Source: Streptomyces sp. YIM 130001
GTDB lineage: Bacteria > Actinomycetota > Actinomycetes > Streptomycetales > Streptomycetaceae
Reading direction: 5' to 3'
NCBI RefSeq assembly: GCF_003574445.1
Contig: NZ_KZ984552.1
Location: 248,001-312,000, forward strand
DNA length: 64,000 nt
Of this stretch, positions 1 through 8,397 are shown one piece after another; the stretch's first letter is position 1; every line of letters starts with the position of its first letter. The position numbers and the translations under genes were made by a program. Below the pieces are notes generated by a model. That model ran no database searches and was not told the DNA's origin. It saw only the letters and a list, made by a program, of their open reading frames with translations.

Positions 1-98
1 GTTCGTACTCCTCGGAGACCACGGACAACTCCGGTGCCCTCGCGTCCGACGAGGCCCTTGCCGCGCTCCGCGAGAAGCTCGCGGGCGGCCAGAGCTGA
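1..98 (+). CDS. rpsA: 30S ribosomal protein S1, C-terminal end (partial)
   Basis: Only the last 31 codons are present, read in the frame that begins at base 3 and ends with TGA at 96-98. The tail is Ser/Thr/Asp-rich and closes with ALAALREKLAGGQS, the typical C-terminus of streptomycete S1 after its S1 RNA-binding repeats. S1 binds mRNA on the 30S subunit. The downstream PAC2-coaE-TPR order is the usual actinomycete neighbourhood of rpsA, and a strong hairpin follows at once. The identification rests on a short tail plus context. Confidence 0.8.
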   Translation, partial: SYSSETTDNSGALASDEALAALREKLAGGQS

Positions 99-132
99 CG
101 GCTGAACGCCGGCGGTAGCCAGTAGCACGCTG

Positions 133-161
133 AGGCCCGCACCCTTGAAGGGTGCGGGCCT
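133..161 (+). terminator. Hairpin terminator of rpsA
   Basis: The arm AGGCCCGCACCCTT at 133-146 is the exact reverse complement of 148-161, and the right arm runs into TTTGTG. The practical fold has a 3-5 base loop around TTGAA. It lies 35 bases after the rpsA stop and looks like an intrinsic terminator. It also argues against a start for the next gene upstream of about base 165. Confidence 0.8.
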
Positions 162-309
162 TTGTGCTGCCCGCCGCCGGGCCTCGTGCGGCCCGTCACC
201 ACCGCGTCGGCGTACAACTCCCGTGTGGTGTGCGCGCGATGACGGCCGGCGGGAATGCGGGCGGATCGCTCCGTGTTCTTCGGGGGGAACACGAGGAGGA
301 GCGGTCACA

Positions 310-1248
310 GTGCTTGATCCCAAGAGTTTGTACGCATGGGAGCCGAAGGGCCTCGCCGTCGTCGACATGGCGCTGGCGCAGGACTCGGCCGGACTCGTCA
401 TGCTCTACCACTTCGACGGATACATCGACGCGGGGGAGACGGGCGACCAGATCGTCGACAAGCTGCGGGACTCGCTCCCCGGTCAGGTCGTCGCGACCTT
501 CGACCACGACCGGCTGATCGACTACCGGGCCCGCCGTCCGCTGCTCACCTTCGAGCGCGACAGCTGGACCGACTACGAGGTGCCGGAGCTCACGGTGCGG
601 CTGGTGCAGGACGCCACGGGCGCTCCGTTCCTGCTGCTGTCGGGGCCCGAACCGGATGTCGAGTGGGAGCGGTTCGCCAGGGCCGTGGAGCAGATCGTGG
701 AGCGGCTCGGAGTGCGTCTCGCCGTCAACTTCCAAGGTGTGCCCATGGGGGTACCGCACACGCGGCCCGTCGGGCTCACCCCGCACGGCAACCGCACGGA
801 CCTCGTCCCCGGGCACCGCAGCCCCTTCGACGAGGCGCAGGTGCCGGGCAGCGCGGCGGCCCTCATCGAGTACCGCCTGATCGAGGCCGGACACGACGTG
901 CTCGGGGTGGCCGCCCACGTGCCGCACTACATCGCACGCTCCGCCTACCCTGATGCCGCCTTGACCGTGCTCGACGCCGTCACGTCCGCGACCGGACTGG
1001 TGCTGCCCTCGGCGGCGCACGCGCTGCGCACCGAGGCGCACCGCACGCAGACCGAGATCGACCGCCAGATCCAGGAGGGCGACGAGGAGTTGGTGTCCAT
1101 GGTCCAGGGCCTGGAGCACCAGTACGACGCCGCCGCCGGTGCCGAGTCGCGGGGGAACATGCTCGCCGAACCGGTCGACATCCCGTCCGCGGACGAGATC
1201 GGCCGCGAGTTCGAGCGCTTCCTGGCCGAGCGGGAGGGCGACGCCTGA
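310..1248 (+). CDS. PAC2 family protein (proteasome assembly chaperone-like)
   Basis: A 312-residue protein beginning [14 protein letters not shown]. The reading frame is open from 145, but GTG at 310 is the likely start: GAGGAGGA at 293-300 sits 9 bases upstream and the earlier frame overlaps the rpsA terminator. The sequence matches the actinobacterial PAC2 family, with an N-terminal [15 protein letters not shown] segment, a central [16 protein letters not shown] block and a helical acidic C-terminus. Distant eukaryotic relatives assemble the 20S proteasome, but the bacterial role is not settled. The gene lies between rpsA and coaE on the same strand. Confidence 0.85.
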   Translation: MLDPKSLYAWEPKGLAVVDMALAQDSAGLVMLYHFDGYIDAGETGDQIVDKLRDSLPGQVVATFDHDRLIDYRARRPLLTFERDSWTDYEVPELTVRLVQDATGAPFLLLSGPEPDVEWERFARAVEQIVERLGVRLAVNFQGVPMGVPHTRPVGLTPHGNRTDLVPGHRSPFDEAQVPGSAAALIEYRLIEAGHDVLGVAAHVPHYIARSAYPDAALTVLDAVTSATGLVLPSAAHALRTEAHRTQTEIDRQIQEGDEELVSMVQGLEHQYDAAAGAESRGNMLAEPVDIPSADEIGREFERFLAEREGDA

Positions 1249-1318
1249 AGCCGTCCAGGGATATTTCCGGGGCGAACCCCATGGGCAGCCCCGGAGCCCA
1301 GGGCCTAAGCTGCCGGTC

Positions 1319-1933
1319 ATGCTGAAGGTGGGCCTGACCGGCGGAATCGGCGCCGGCAAGAGCGAGGTGTCCGGGCTGCTCGACTCCTACGGAGCGGTCC
1401 TCGTCGACGCCGACCGCATCGCCCGCGAGGTGGTGGAGCCGGGCACGCCCGGCCTGGCGGCGGTCGTCGAGGCGTTCGGCGACGACATCCTCACCCCTGA
1501 GGGCGCACTGGACCGGCCCCGGCTCGGATCCGTCGTCTTCGCCGATCCCGAGCAGCTCGCCGTACTGAACGGGATCGTGCATCCGCTGGTCGGTGCGCGG
1601 TCCGCGGAGCTCGAGGCGGCAGCGCCGCAGAACGCCGTCGTCGTGCACGACGTACCGCTGCTCGCCGAGAACGGCCTGGCACCCCTCTACGACCTGGTGA
1701 TCGTCGTCGACGCCTCGCCCGACACCCAGCTGCACCGCCTGGTGCGGCTGCGCGGTATGAGCGAGCAGGACGCGCGGGCCCGGATGGCCGCCCAGGCGGA
1801 CCGGGAGAAGCGGCTCGCCGTGGCGGATGTCGTGATCGACAACGACGGACCGCTCGAGGCTCTGGAGCCGCAGGTGCGAGCCGTCTGGGAGGACCTCGTC
1901 CAGCAGGCCAGGTCCGGCCCGTCGAGCGCGTAG
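1319..1933 (+). CDS. coaE: Dephospho-CoA kinase
   Basis: CoaE performs the last step of coenzyme A synthesis, ATP-dependent phosphorylation of the 3'-hydroxyl of dephospho-CoA. The 204-residue protein starts [15 protein letters not shown]. The P-loop GGIGAGKS is at residues 8-15, followed by the family's [10 protein letters not shown] block near residue 30, a [12 protein letters not shown] substrate-binding segment near residue 108 and [13 protein letters not shown] towards the end. The frame is open further upstream, but ATG 1319 gives the standard short N-terminus right before the P-loop. It sits 70 bases after the PAC2 gene and before a TPR gene. Confidence 0.95.
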   Translation: MLKVGLTGGIGAGKSEVSGLLDSYGAVLVDADRIAREVVEPGTPGLAAVVEAFGDDILTPEGALDRPRLGSVVFADPEQLAVLNGIVHPLVGARSAELEAAAPQNAVVVHDVPLLAENGLAPLYDLVIVVDASPDTQLHRLVRLRGMSEQDARARMAAQADREKRLAVADVVIDNDGPLEALEPQVRAVWEDLVQQARSGPSSA

Positions 1934-1987
1934 GAATAGCGCTCGGGACCTGGCGGTTGAAGGGGGCACTCAAGGAAGGACGAGACT

Positions 1988-2362
1988 GTGTCCAAGAGCT
2001 TCAGCCGTACCCCCGAGACGGACATCATCGACTACCGGTCGGCCGAGCAGCTCCTCGCCGCCCGCGATCCGCGCGGTGCGATCAAGCTGCTCGACGAGGT
2101 GATCGGCCTGCACCCGGAGAGCACCGCGGCCCGGCTGCTGCGCGCCAGGGCCTTCTTCGCCGCCGCCCAACTGCGGGCTGCGGAGCTGGAGTTCACCATC
2201 GTCCTGGAGCGTGAGCCGGACAACGCGTTCGCGCATTTCGCGCTGGCACGCACCTTCGAGCGGGCGAACCGGCCCGATCAGGCCAAGCGGCACTTCCGGC
2301 TCGCCGCCGCCCTCGATCCGCAGCCCGAGTACGTCACCGCGGCTCGGTTCGAGCAGACCTGA
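1988..2362 (+). CDS. Small tetratricopeptide-repeat protein
   Basis: A 124-residue protein with a GTG start at 1988 and AAGGAAGGA at 1972-1980, 7 bases upstream. The body is two to three helical TPR-like units: an AEQLLAARDPRGAIKLLDEVI repeat, a RLLRARAFFAAAQLRAAELE repeat and a HFALARTFERANRPDQAKRHF repeat. Such proteins are protein-interaction scaffolds and this one has no catalytic domain. It follows coaE by 54 bases on the same strand and is probably co-transcribed with it. The partner is unknown. Confidence 0.85.
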   Translation: MSKSFSRTPETDIIDYRSAEQLLAARDPRGAIKLLDEVIGLHPESTAARLLRARAFFAAAQLRAAELEFTIVLEREPDNAFAHFALARTFERANRPDQAKRHFRLAAALDPQPEYVTAARFEQT

Positions 2363-2431
2363 GAAGGTCCGGCAGACCCACGGCAGAGCCGGCCACGGTG
2401 GGTCGGGCCCGCGAGGGGAGTGCGTCTGCCC

Positions 2432-2701
2432 TCAGCGGCCCGTCCCGCCGTGGTCCGGTTCGTAGGGCGGGACGTCGCGGCCGGGCTGGTAGTGCGGTCC
2501 CTGCCGGATGTGCCGTACGACCAGAATCAGGTCGACCGTGACGATCAGCCAGAGGATCCCGCAGGCCAGCGCCCAGCCCGGCCGGCCGACAAGGGCGAAG
2601 GCCACCGTCCCGCCGGCGGACCAGAGCAGGCCCCAGATACTCAGCCAGAACCGCATGCGCAGGGCACTGCGCGCGGTGACGGGTTCACTGCCTGTACGCA
2701 T
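2432..2701 (-). CDS. DUF6343 family small membrane protein
   Basis: An 89-residue protein starting MRTGSEPVTARSALRMRFWL, with two probable membrane segments (about residues 17-38 and 44-62) and a soluble tail RQGPHYQPGRDVPPYEP. This N-terminus and the HYQPGRDVPPY tail are typical of the streptomycete DUF6343 family, whose function is unknown. It converges with the TPR gene and is divergent from the methyltransferase at 2876. Confidence 0.8.
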   Translation of the reverse strand: MRTGSEPVTARSALRMRFWLSIWGLLWSAGGTVAFALVGRPGWALACGILWLIVTVDLILVVRHIRQGPHYQPGRDVPPYEPDHGGTGR

Positions 2702-2875
2702 CGGCGCTCATCTCCCGCTGCCGGGCTCTGCCTCCATGATTCACCCTGCGGACCGGAAAGTCCCAGGATCCGGCCCGGGGCGTCTGTGCGGGGCGTCTGT
2801 GTGGGGCCTGACCGGAAACGAACCATCGGCCCGGGCGCCCGGGAACGGGTGCCCGGGCCGCCACGTTGGACCGGC

Positions 2876-3571
2876 ATGACTCAACGGACTCGACCTGGTT
2901 ACGGAGGCACCGGACCCGGCGCCTTCACTCCCGACGGCTGTTCCGTCGACCTCTACACCCGCCTCCCGGTCGGTGACGAACCACGCATCATCGCGGACGC
3001 CTCACCACCGGGCGCCACCCTGCTCGAACTCGGCTGCGGGGCGGGCCGGATGACGCATCCTCTCGTCGACAGCGGGCTCGAGGTCACGGCCGTGGACGAG
3101 TCGGCCGAGATGCTGGCGCACGTCCGCGGCGCGCGCACCGTGCGCGCGAGTATCGAGGAGCTCGACCTCGGCGAGCGCTTCGACGTCGTGACCCTCGCCT
3201 CGTTCCTCGTGCACTCCGGCCTCGACGGCGTCCGCGACCGGCTCCTGGCCACCTGCCGTCGGCACGTGCGGGACGACGGCTGCGTACTGATCCAGCGCGA
3301 GGGCGCCGACTACCACGGCGGCGTGCCCCGCGAGCGCACGCTGCCGGGCGGACTCACCATCCGCATCACGAGCGTGACGCCCGTCGGGGACGGGGTCGAC
3401 GAGGTGCACGCCGAATACGTCTGGCCCGATGCGGTGTGGACGCAGACTTTCCTGTCCCGTGAGCTCGGGCCCGAGGAGTTCGAGGGCCATCTCGCGGCTG
3501 CCGGCCTGGCGATCGACCGGGTCCTCACGGACGACGGGATCTGGGTGCGGGCGGTGCCGGTCACCGGGTGA
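2876..3571 (+). CDS. Class I SAM-dependent methyltransferase
   Basis: A 231-residue protein. The AdoMet-binding motif I is LLELGCGAGRM at about residues 48-58, followed by the motif II acidic end (VTAVDESAEML) and the DVVTLASFLVH motif. The substrate is not evident. ATG 2876 was chosen because it starts a compact methyltransferase, whereas the long open frame upstream crosses the divergent promoter region. It stands alone between a divergent DUF6343 gene and the DoxX-like gene. Confidence 0.8.
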   Translation: MTQRTRPGYGGTGPGAFTPDGCSVDLYTRLPVGDEPRIIADASPPGATLLELGCGAGRMTHPLVDSGLEVTAVDESAEMLAHVRGARTVRASIEELDLGERFDVVTLASFLVHSGLDGVRDRLLATCRRHVRDDGCVLIQREGADYHGGVPRERTLPGGLTIRITSVTPVGDGVDEVHAEYVWPDAVWTQTFLSRELGPEEFEGHLAAAGLAIDRVLTDDGIWVRAVPVTG

Positions 3572-3747
3572 GGTGAGGTGACGGGGCGGTGGACGAGGGG
3601 CCGCTCCGCAGGGGCGGAGCGGCCTGGAAGTGGTGCCCGAAAACCCGCTGCGGGGCGATGAGTCGGCGTGTTCCGGTGGGTCTACCTGTGTGACGAGCAC
3701 GCCATACCGCGCCGCGCCCCACCGCACCGCTTCCGCAGGAGATCGCC

Positions 3748-4219
3748 ATGTCCGAGACCGTCCTCCCCGCTGCGACCGGCACACTCGCCTCCGCCCCGGC
3801 CCCCGCCCGTCCCGCCCCCAAAAGTCCCGCACGAAGCCGCGGGGCCGCGTTCGGGGTGCGGGTGCTCGCGGTCGTACTCGGACTGTTCTACGCCGTGGCC
3901 AGTGGTGCGCCGAAGGTGGTCGCGCACGCCTCCGCGACCGGGAGCTTCGACCGGATCGGCTGGGGCGACGGTTTCATGTACCTCATCGGGGGGCTCGAAG
4001 TCGTCGGCGGTATCGCCCTGTTGATCCCGCTGCTCAGCGGTCTCGCGGCGATCGCGTTCATCGGTCTGATGGCCGGGGGCGACCGTGATGTCGCTGGTGT
4101 ATCTCGACGCCGAGTTCTGGTTCACCCCGATGATCCTTGTCGTGCCGCTGATCGTCGTGGCCCGGAGCCGGCGGCATCGCACTCTCGAGCTGTTCCGGCT
4201 GCTGCGCGGCCGCTGGTGA
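3748..4219 (+). pseudogene. DoxX-like membrane protein, frameshifted by one base
   Basis: The ATG at 3748 opens a DoxX-family protein: a soluble leader, then membrane helices GVRVLAVVLGLFYAVASG and FMYLIGGLEVVGGIALLIPL. The frame then fails at a GGGGG run at 4075-4079. Removing one G gives MAGATVMSLVYLDAEF followed by WFTPMILVVPLIVVARSRR and a natural stop (TGA 4217-4219), a normal DoxX C-terminus and total length of about 156 residues. As written, the frame continues into unrelated Arg/Pro-rich sequence to 4383. Either this is a real indel or a homopolymer sequencing error. DoxX proteins are small quinone-related or redox-associated membrane proteins. Confidence 0.75.
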
Positions 4220-4285
4220 GGGCGCGGCCGCCTCCGCTACGGGCTTACCTCGTCGCCGCGGCGGCCGGGGGAGCGCCGCGGGTTG

Positions 4286-5578
4286 TCAGGGTGCTTCCCG
4301 GCCTTCTGCCGTCGCGCCGCAGTGGTCCACGATCAGGCGGTGCAGGTGGTCGGCCGCGGCCCGGCCGAAGCCGGGGTCGTTGATGTGCGTGGGCAGTTCG
4401 TGGACGGCGACCGCGCTGCCGCGCAGGGCCCTACGCAGCGCGTCGAAGAGCACGGCGTCGGTCTCGGGCTCGTGGTACGGGCCCGCGGGCACCGTCCCGC
4501 CGGCCGCGGGCGCGGACAGGGTCGACAGCCCGTGCAGCGGCAGGCACAGAGCCGCGGGGCCGCAGGCCGACCGGAGCTTCCCGCCGATCCGGCGGCCCAG
4601 TTCGGCGACCTCGTCCGCGGTGGTCCTGATCACCGTGACCGACGGATTGTGCACGCGTACGTGCCTGTCCCGGAAGCGGTCGGGCAGGGTGGCGAGCGGT
4701 CCGAACTTGACCATGTCGAGCGCGCCCGGACTCACCACTTGGGGGATGCCTGCCCTCCCTGCGGCCTCGAGCCGGTCCGGTCCGGCTGTGAGGACCCCGC
4801 CCACCAGATCGTCGGCCAGCTCGCAGGGCGTGAGGTCGAGTACGCCTGCGAACAGGCCTCGAGCTGCCAGCGATTCCAGGGCCCGGCCGCCGGAGCCGCT
4901 GGTGTGGAACACCAGGACCTCGTAACCGAGTTCGTCGAGGCGTTCTCTGGCCGCGTCCACGCCCGGGGTGGTCACTCCGGCCATCGAGGCCGCGATCAAC
5001 GGCCGCCCCTGCCGCACGGTCGTGTCGTCCAGCGGGTGGCCGCGGGCCGCGAAATCCTTCGCCATCCCCGCGATCCCGGCGGCCGCGTTGGCGAAGACGG
5101 GGGCGGAGACGCGGTTGACGCCGGCGATGTCGACGACGGAGTGGAGCATGGCGACGTCCGCGGCGCCCACGTACGGCGACACATCGCCGCCCGCCATCGA
5201 GGAGACGATCAACTTCGGTACGCCGACGGGGAGGTCGCGGACGGCGCGGCCCGCGATCGAGGCGCCTGAGCTGCCGCCCACCGCCAGTACGCCGTGCAGC
5301 CTGCCCTGCGCGTACAGCCGGTTCACCACGGCCGCGGCGCCCGTCCCCATCACCGTCACGGCAGCGCCGCGGTCGCCTTCGGCGCGCAGCCGGTCCAGGT
5401 CGTCGCCGGCCGCGAGCGCGACCCGGTCGCGCGGGATGTCGGCCGTGGTGCGCGGCAGGCCCGATACGCCGGTGTCGACGAGCAGGACGTCGACGTCGAG
5501 GGTGCGCAGGCGGGTGCGCAGCCAGGCGCACTCCTCGCCCTTGGTGTCGAGGGTTCCCAGCAGGACGACGGTGGTCAT
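4286..5578 (-). CDS. Tm-1-like ATP-binding domain protein (UPF0261)
   Basis: A 430-residue protein starting MTTVVLLGTLDTKGEE, the hallmark N-terminus of the Tm-1-like/UPF0261 family. Other conserved blocks are AVGGSSGASI, KLIVSSMAGGDVSPYVG, the hinge segment GVTTPGVDAARERL, VFHTSGSGGRALE, VVSPGALDMVKFGP and the C-terminal ELPTHINDPGF. The family is named for plant Tm-1, which inhibits tobamovirus replication; the bacterial enzyme role is unknown. In many genomes it is paired or fused with a TIM-barrel (phosphoenolpyruvate hydrolase-like) domain, but here no such partner is adjacent. The gene is convergent with the DoxX remnant and followed upstream by an S4 protein on the same strand. Confidence 0.88.
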   Translation of the reverse strand: MTTVVLLGTLDTKGEECAWLRTRLRTLDVDVLLVDTGVSGLPRTTADIPRDRVALAAGDDLDRLRAEGDRGAAVTVMGTGAAAVVNRLYAQGRLHGVLAVGGSSGASIAGRAVRDLPVGVPKLIVSSMAGGDVSPYVGAADVAMLHSVVDIAGVNRVSAPVFANAAAGIAGMAKDFAARGHPLDDTTVRQGRPLIAASMAGVTTPGVDAARERLDELGYEVLVFHTSGSGGRALESLAARGLFAGVLDLTPCELADDLVGGVLTAGPDRLEAAGRAGIPQVVSPGALDMVKFGPLATLPDRFRDRHVRVHNPSVTVIRTTADEVAELGRRIGGKLRSACGPAALCLPLHGLSTLSAPAAGGTVPAGPYHEPETDAVLFDALRRALRGSAVAVHELPTHINDPGFGRAAADHLHRLIVDHCGATAEGREAP

Positions 5579-5642
5579 CCCCCGGTCCTACGGCAGCGGT
5601 CCACGACGGGCAAGAGCGCGATCCGGCCGCGGGCCCGCGGCC

Positions 5643-6053
5643 TCACTCGTGAGGCTTCGGGGCCAGCCCCCGCAGACGCTCCATGTCGCGGCGGTCGCGC
5701 TTCGTCGGGCGGCCCGTACCGCGGTCGCGGATCCCTGCCGGGGCGACGGCCTCGCGCGGGGGCGGCGGCGGACTGTTGTCCACGTACGCCTCGACCGCGA
5801 CGGGCGCTCCGACTCGCTTGCGCAGGACGTGGCGTACCACCACGATCCGCTCCCGGTCGCCCTGCCGCAGGCGGACCTCGTCGCCGGCCCTGACCGTATG
5901 GGCGGGCTTGACGCGCTGGCCGTTGACCCGGACCTGGCCGGCCCGGCACGCGGTGGCCGCCGCCGAACGCGTCTTGGCCAGACGTACCGACCAGACCCAG
6001 ACGTCGGCCCGCACGCCGCCCGTGTCGCTCTCACCCGTCCCCTTGGAGGTCAT
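5643..6053 (-). CDS. S4-domain RNA-binding protein (Hsp15/HslR-like)
   Basis: A 136-residue protein with ATG at 6051-6053. After a short polar leader comes VRADVWVWSVRLAKTRSAA, then the S4 core with ACRAGQVRVNGQRVKPAHTV and VRLRQGDRERIVVVRHV, a proline stretch and a basic tail GRPTKRDRRDMERLRG. This is the layout of Hsp15-type proteins, which bind stalled 50S subunits carrying nascent chains. It is divergent from the uracil-DNA glycosylase gene, with only 40 bases between the two starts, so the promoters must be tightly packed or overlap. Confidence 0.88.
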   Translation of the reverse strand: MTSKGTGESDTGGVRADVWVWSVRLAKTRSAAATACRAGQVRVNGQRVKPAHTVRAGDEVRLRQGDRERIVVVRHVLRKRVGAPVAVEAYVDNSPPPPPREAVAPAGIRDRGTGRPTKRDRRDMERLRGLAPKPHE

Positions 6054-6093
6054 GGGTTTGACTTTAGTCCGGGACCGGGCCTGCGATGGAGGC

Positions 6094-6924
6094 ATGTCCG
6101 ACATCGAGCACGACGCGGGGCGCCCGCCGGACCGGCCCGTCCCGGGCGTCTCGCCGGACAGTGCCGACTTCCCGCAGGTCGCGGCCCGCACCGCGGAACC
6201 CCTCGCGGTGCTCGACTCCGTGCTCACCGACTGCCGCGCCTGCCCGCGCCTGGTGGACTGGCGCGAGGAAGTGGCCCGGACCCGGCGTGCCGCCTTCGCC
6301 GAGCAGGAGTACTGGGGCCGCCCGGTGCCCGGCTTCGGGCCGGCGGACGCGCGCCTGCTGGTGATCGGGCTCGCTCCGGCCGCGCACGGCGGGAACCGGA
6401 CCGGCCGGATGTTCACCGGGGACCGGTCGGGCGATGTCCTGTTCGCCGCGCTGCACGAGCTCGGGCTCGCCTCGTCAGGTGTCGCCACCGGACCGGGTGA
6501 CGGCCTCACCCTGCACGGTGTACGCGTCACCTCGCCCGTGCACTGCGCCCCGCCCGCGAACCGGCCCACACCCGCCGAGCGCGACACCTGCCGCCCCTGG
6601 CTGGTCCGCGAGCTCGAACTGCTCGGCCCGGCACTGCGCGCGGTCGTGCTGCTCGGCGCCTTCGGCTGGGGGGCCACCCTGCCGGCCCTCGCCGCGGCGG
6701 GCTACGAACTCCCGCGCCCCCGGCCGGTGTTCGGGCACGGTGCCAGGGTCACCCTGCGTAGCGGCACCGGTCGGCCACTCGATGTCTTCGGCTGCTTCCA
6801 CGTCAGCCAGCGCAACACCTTCACCGGGCGCCTGACCCCGGCGATGCTCACCAGGGTCCTGGCGGACGCGGCGACGGCGGCCGGTCTCGAGATGCCGGCC
6901 AACGCGACGGGGGACCAGGCCTGA
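6094..6924 (+). CDS. Uracil-DNA glycosylase, family 5 (UDGb type)
   Basis: Removes uracil and other deaminated bases from DNA at the start of base excision repair. The 276-residue protein has four cysteines placed for a 4Fe-4S cluster: C47 and C50 (TDCRACPRL), and C151 and C166. The motif-1 segment GLAPAAHGGNRTGRMFTGD at residues 92-110 has the family-5 form with no polar catalytic Asp or Asn at the usual position. Motif 2 is HVSQRNTFTGRL from residue 236. ATG 6094 is preceded by GATGGAGG. The stop codon lies in a 20-base perfect palindrome. Confidence 0.9.
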   Translation: MSDIEHDAGRPPDRPVPGVSPDSADFPQVAARTAEPLAVLDSVLTDCRACPRLVDWREEVARTRRAAFAEQEYWGRPVPGFGPADARLLVIGLAPAAHGGNRTGRMFTGDRSGDVLFAALHELGLASSGVATGPGDGLTLHGVRVTSPVHCAPPANRPTPAERDTCRPWLVRELELLGPALRAVVLLGAFGWGATLPALAAAGYELPRPRPVFGHGARVTLRSGTGRPLDVFGCFHVSQRNTFTGRLTPAMLTRVLADAATAAGLEMPANATGDQA

Positions 6925-6934
6925 TCAGGCCTGG
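6915..6934. repeat. 20-bp perfect palindrome over the UDG stop codon
   Basis: CCAGGCCTGATCAGGCCTGG is its own reverse complement. It contains the TGA at 6922-6924 and is followed by a partial copy (GGGCCTGATCAAG) at 6940-6952. It may act as a short terminator stem, but no T run follows. Confidence 0.6.
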
Positions 6935-7058
6935 GGACGGGCCTGATCAAGTCCGGGGAGCCGCTGCCGGAGCTGCTGCATACGCGGCGAGGCAGTGGGC
7001 CAGCCGTACGGCTCAGCAGAACAGGAAGGGTCCGGGCGGTCCTGCATAGCGTGCAGAG

Positions 7059-8288
7059 GTGGACGAGACCAAGAGCGGCGCGACCCGGAAGACCGCCCCG
7101 AGCCCGCCGGCGGACCGGCCCTCGGCGACCGCCTACCGCAACCTGATCGTGGCCACCGTCGGCTTCTGCCTGACGTTCTGGGCCTGGAACCTGATCGCGC
7201 CGCAGGGCGCCGACTACAAGGACCGCCTGGGACTGAGCTCGTTCCAGCAGTCCCTGCTCGTCGCCGTGCCGGTGATCGTCGGATCGCTGGGGCGTATTCC
7301 GGTCGGAGCGCTGACCGACCGCTTCGGGGCGAAGCTGATGTTCCCCGTGGTGTCGGCGTTCACCATCGTGCCGGTGCTGCTGCTGATCCCCGCGAAGGAC
7401 TCCTACGGCGCGATGCTCGCCGTGGGCTTTCTGCTCGGGCTCGGCGGTACGACGTTCGCGATCGGCATTCCGCTGGTCAACTCCTGGTTCCCGCCCACGA
7501 GCCGGGGTCTCGCGCTCGGCATCTTCGGGATGGGGATGGGCGGTGTGGCGCTCTCCGGATACTTCACTCCGAGAATGGCCAAGAACAGCGAGAACCTGCC
7601 GTTCCTCGTGGTGGCGGTCGCACTCGCCGCCTTCGCCGTACTGGCTGTCCTGCTGATCAAGGACCGGCCGGACCGGCCCGTACCGACCGCGTCGCTCGGC
7701 AGCCGCCTCGGCTCGGCCGGCCGGCTCCGCGTCACCTGGGAACTGTCGGCGCTGTACGCCATCGGCTTCGGCGGCATCGTGGCCTTCGGCGTCTATCTGC
7801 CGACCTACCTGAAGACCTGGTACGAGCTGTCGCCGACCGACGCGGGCACCAAAGCGGCCGGATTCGCCCTGGTCACGGTGGTGTTCCGGCCCATCGGCGG
7901 CTGGCTCGCGGACAAGGTCCACCCGGCCACGGTCACCGCCTGGGCCCTGGGCATCGTCGCGCTGCTGGCCATCGTGCAGGCCTTCGACCCGAGCCTCGAC
8001 CCGGTCGGGACCATCTGCTTCCTCATCATGGCGGCGGGGCTCGGGACCGCGAGCGGCAGCGTCTTCGCCCTGGTCGCACAGGTGACCCCGCAGACGCAGG
8101 TCGGCAGCGTCACCGGCATCGTCGGCGCGGTCGGCGGCCTCGGCGGATTCGTACCGCCGCTCGTCATGGGAGCGATCTACAGCGCCAAGGACTCGTACTC
8201 CATCGGCTTCATGCTGCTCGCCAACCTCGCACTCGCCGGATGCGTCTACGCCTACGGCCGGATGCGCTCCATCCGGCAGGACGCCTGA
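7059..8288 (+). CDS. MFS transporter, nitrate/nitrite (NarK-like) type
   Basis: A 409-residue, 12-helix transporter starting at GTG 7059 (MDETKSGATRK). The first helix FWAWNLIAPQG, the loop GRIPVGALTDRFGAK (MFS motif A) and the GLGGTTFAIGIPLVNSWFPP helix resemble the nitrate/nitrite porter branch. A second gly-rich helix GLGTASGSVFALVAQV mirrors the first. No nitrate reductase or nitrite reductase gene lies nearby, so the substrate is an inference from family only. It stands alone on the forward strand. Confidence 0.85.
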   Translation: MDETKSGATRKTAPSPPADRPSATAYRNLIVATVGFCLTFWAWNLIAPQGADYKDRLGLSSFQQSLLVAVPVIVGSLGRIPVGALTDRFGAKLMFPVVSAFTIVPVLLLIPAKDSYGAMLAVGFLLGLGGTTFAIGIPLVNSWFPPTSRGLALGIFGMGMGGVALSGYFTPRMAKNSENLPFLVVAVALAAFAVLAVLLIKDRPDRPVPTASLGSRLGSAGRLRVTWELSALYAIGFGGIVAFGVYLPTYLKTWYELSPTDAGTKAAGFALVTVVFRPIGGWLADKVHPATVTAWALGIVALLAIVQAFDPSLDPVGTICFLIMAAGLGTASGSVFALVAQVTPQTQVGSVTGIVGAVGGLGGFVPPLVMGAIYSAKDSYSIGFMLLANLALAGCVYAYGRMRSIRQDA

Positions 8289-8397
8289 GGGGACCCGGCC
8301 CGGCACACGCACCTGCCGGGTTGGTGGACAATGGCTGGTCGAACCGGCGCCGTACCGCTGCGGCGCCCGCCCCCTCGCGGCAGAGAGACCAGGCACG

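Noticed and set aside
3595..3660. Hairpin upstream of the DoxX remnant (GGGGCCGCTCCGC / GCGGAGCGGCC)
   Set aside because: CCGCTCCGC and GCGGAGCGG do pair around 3601-3622, so a terminator for the methyltransferase is possible, but the loop is only four bases and the exact limits are uncertain; not listed as a firm feature.
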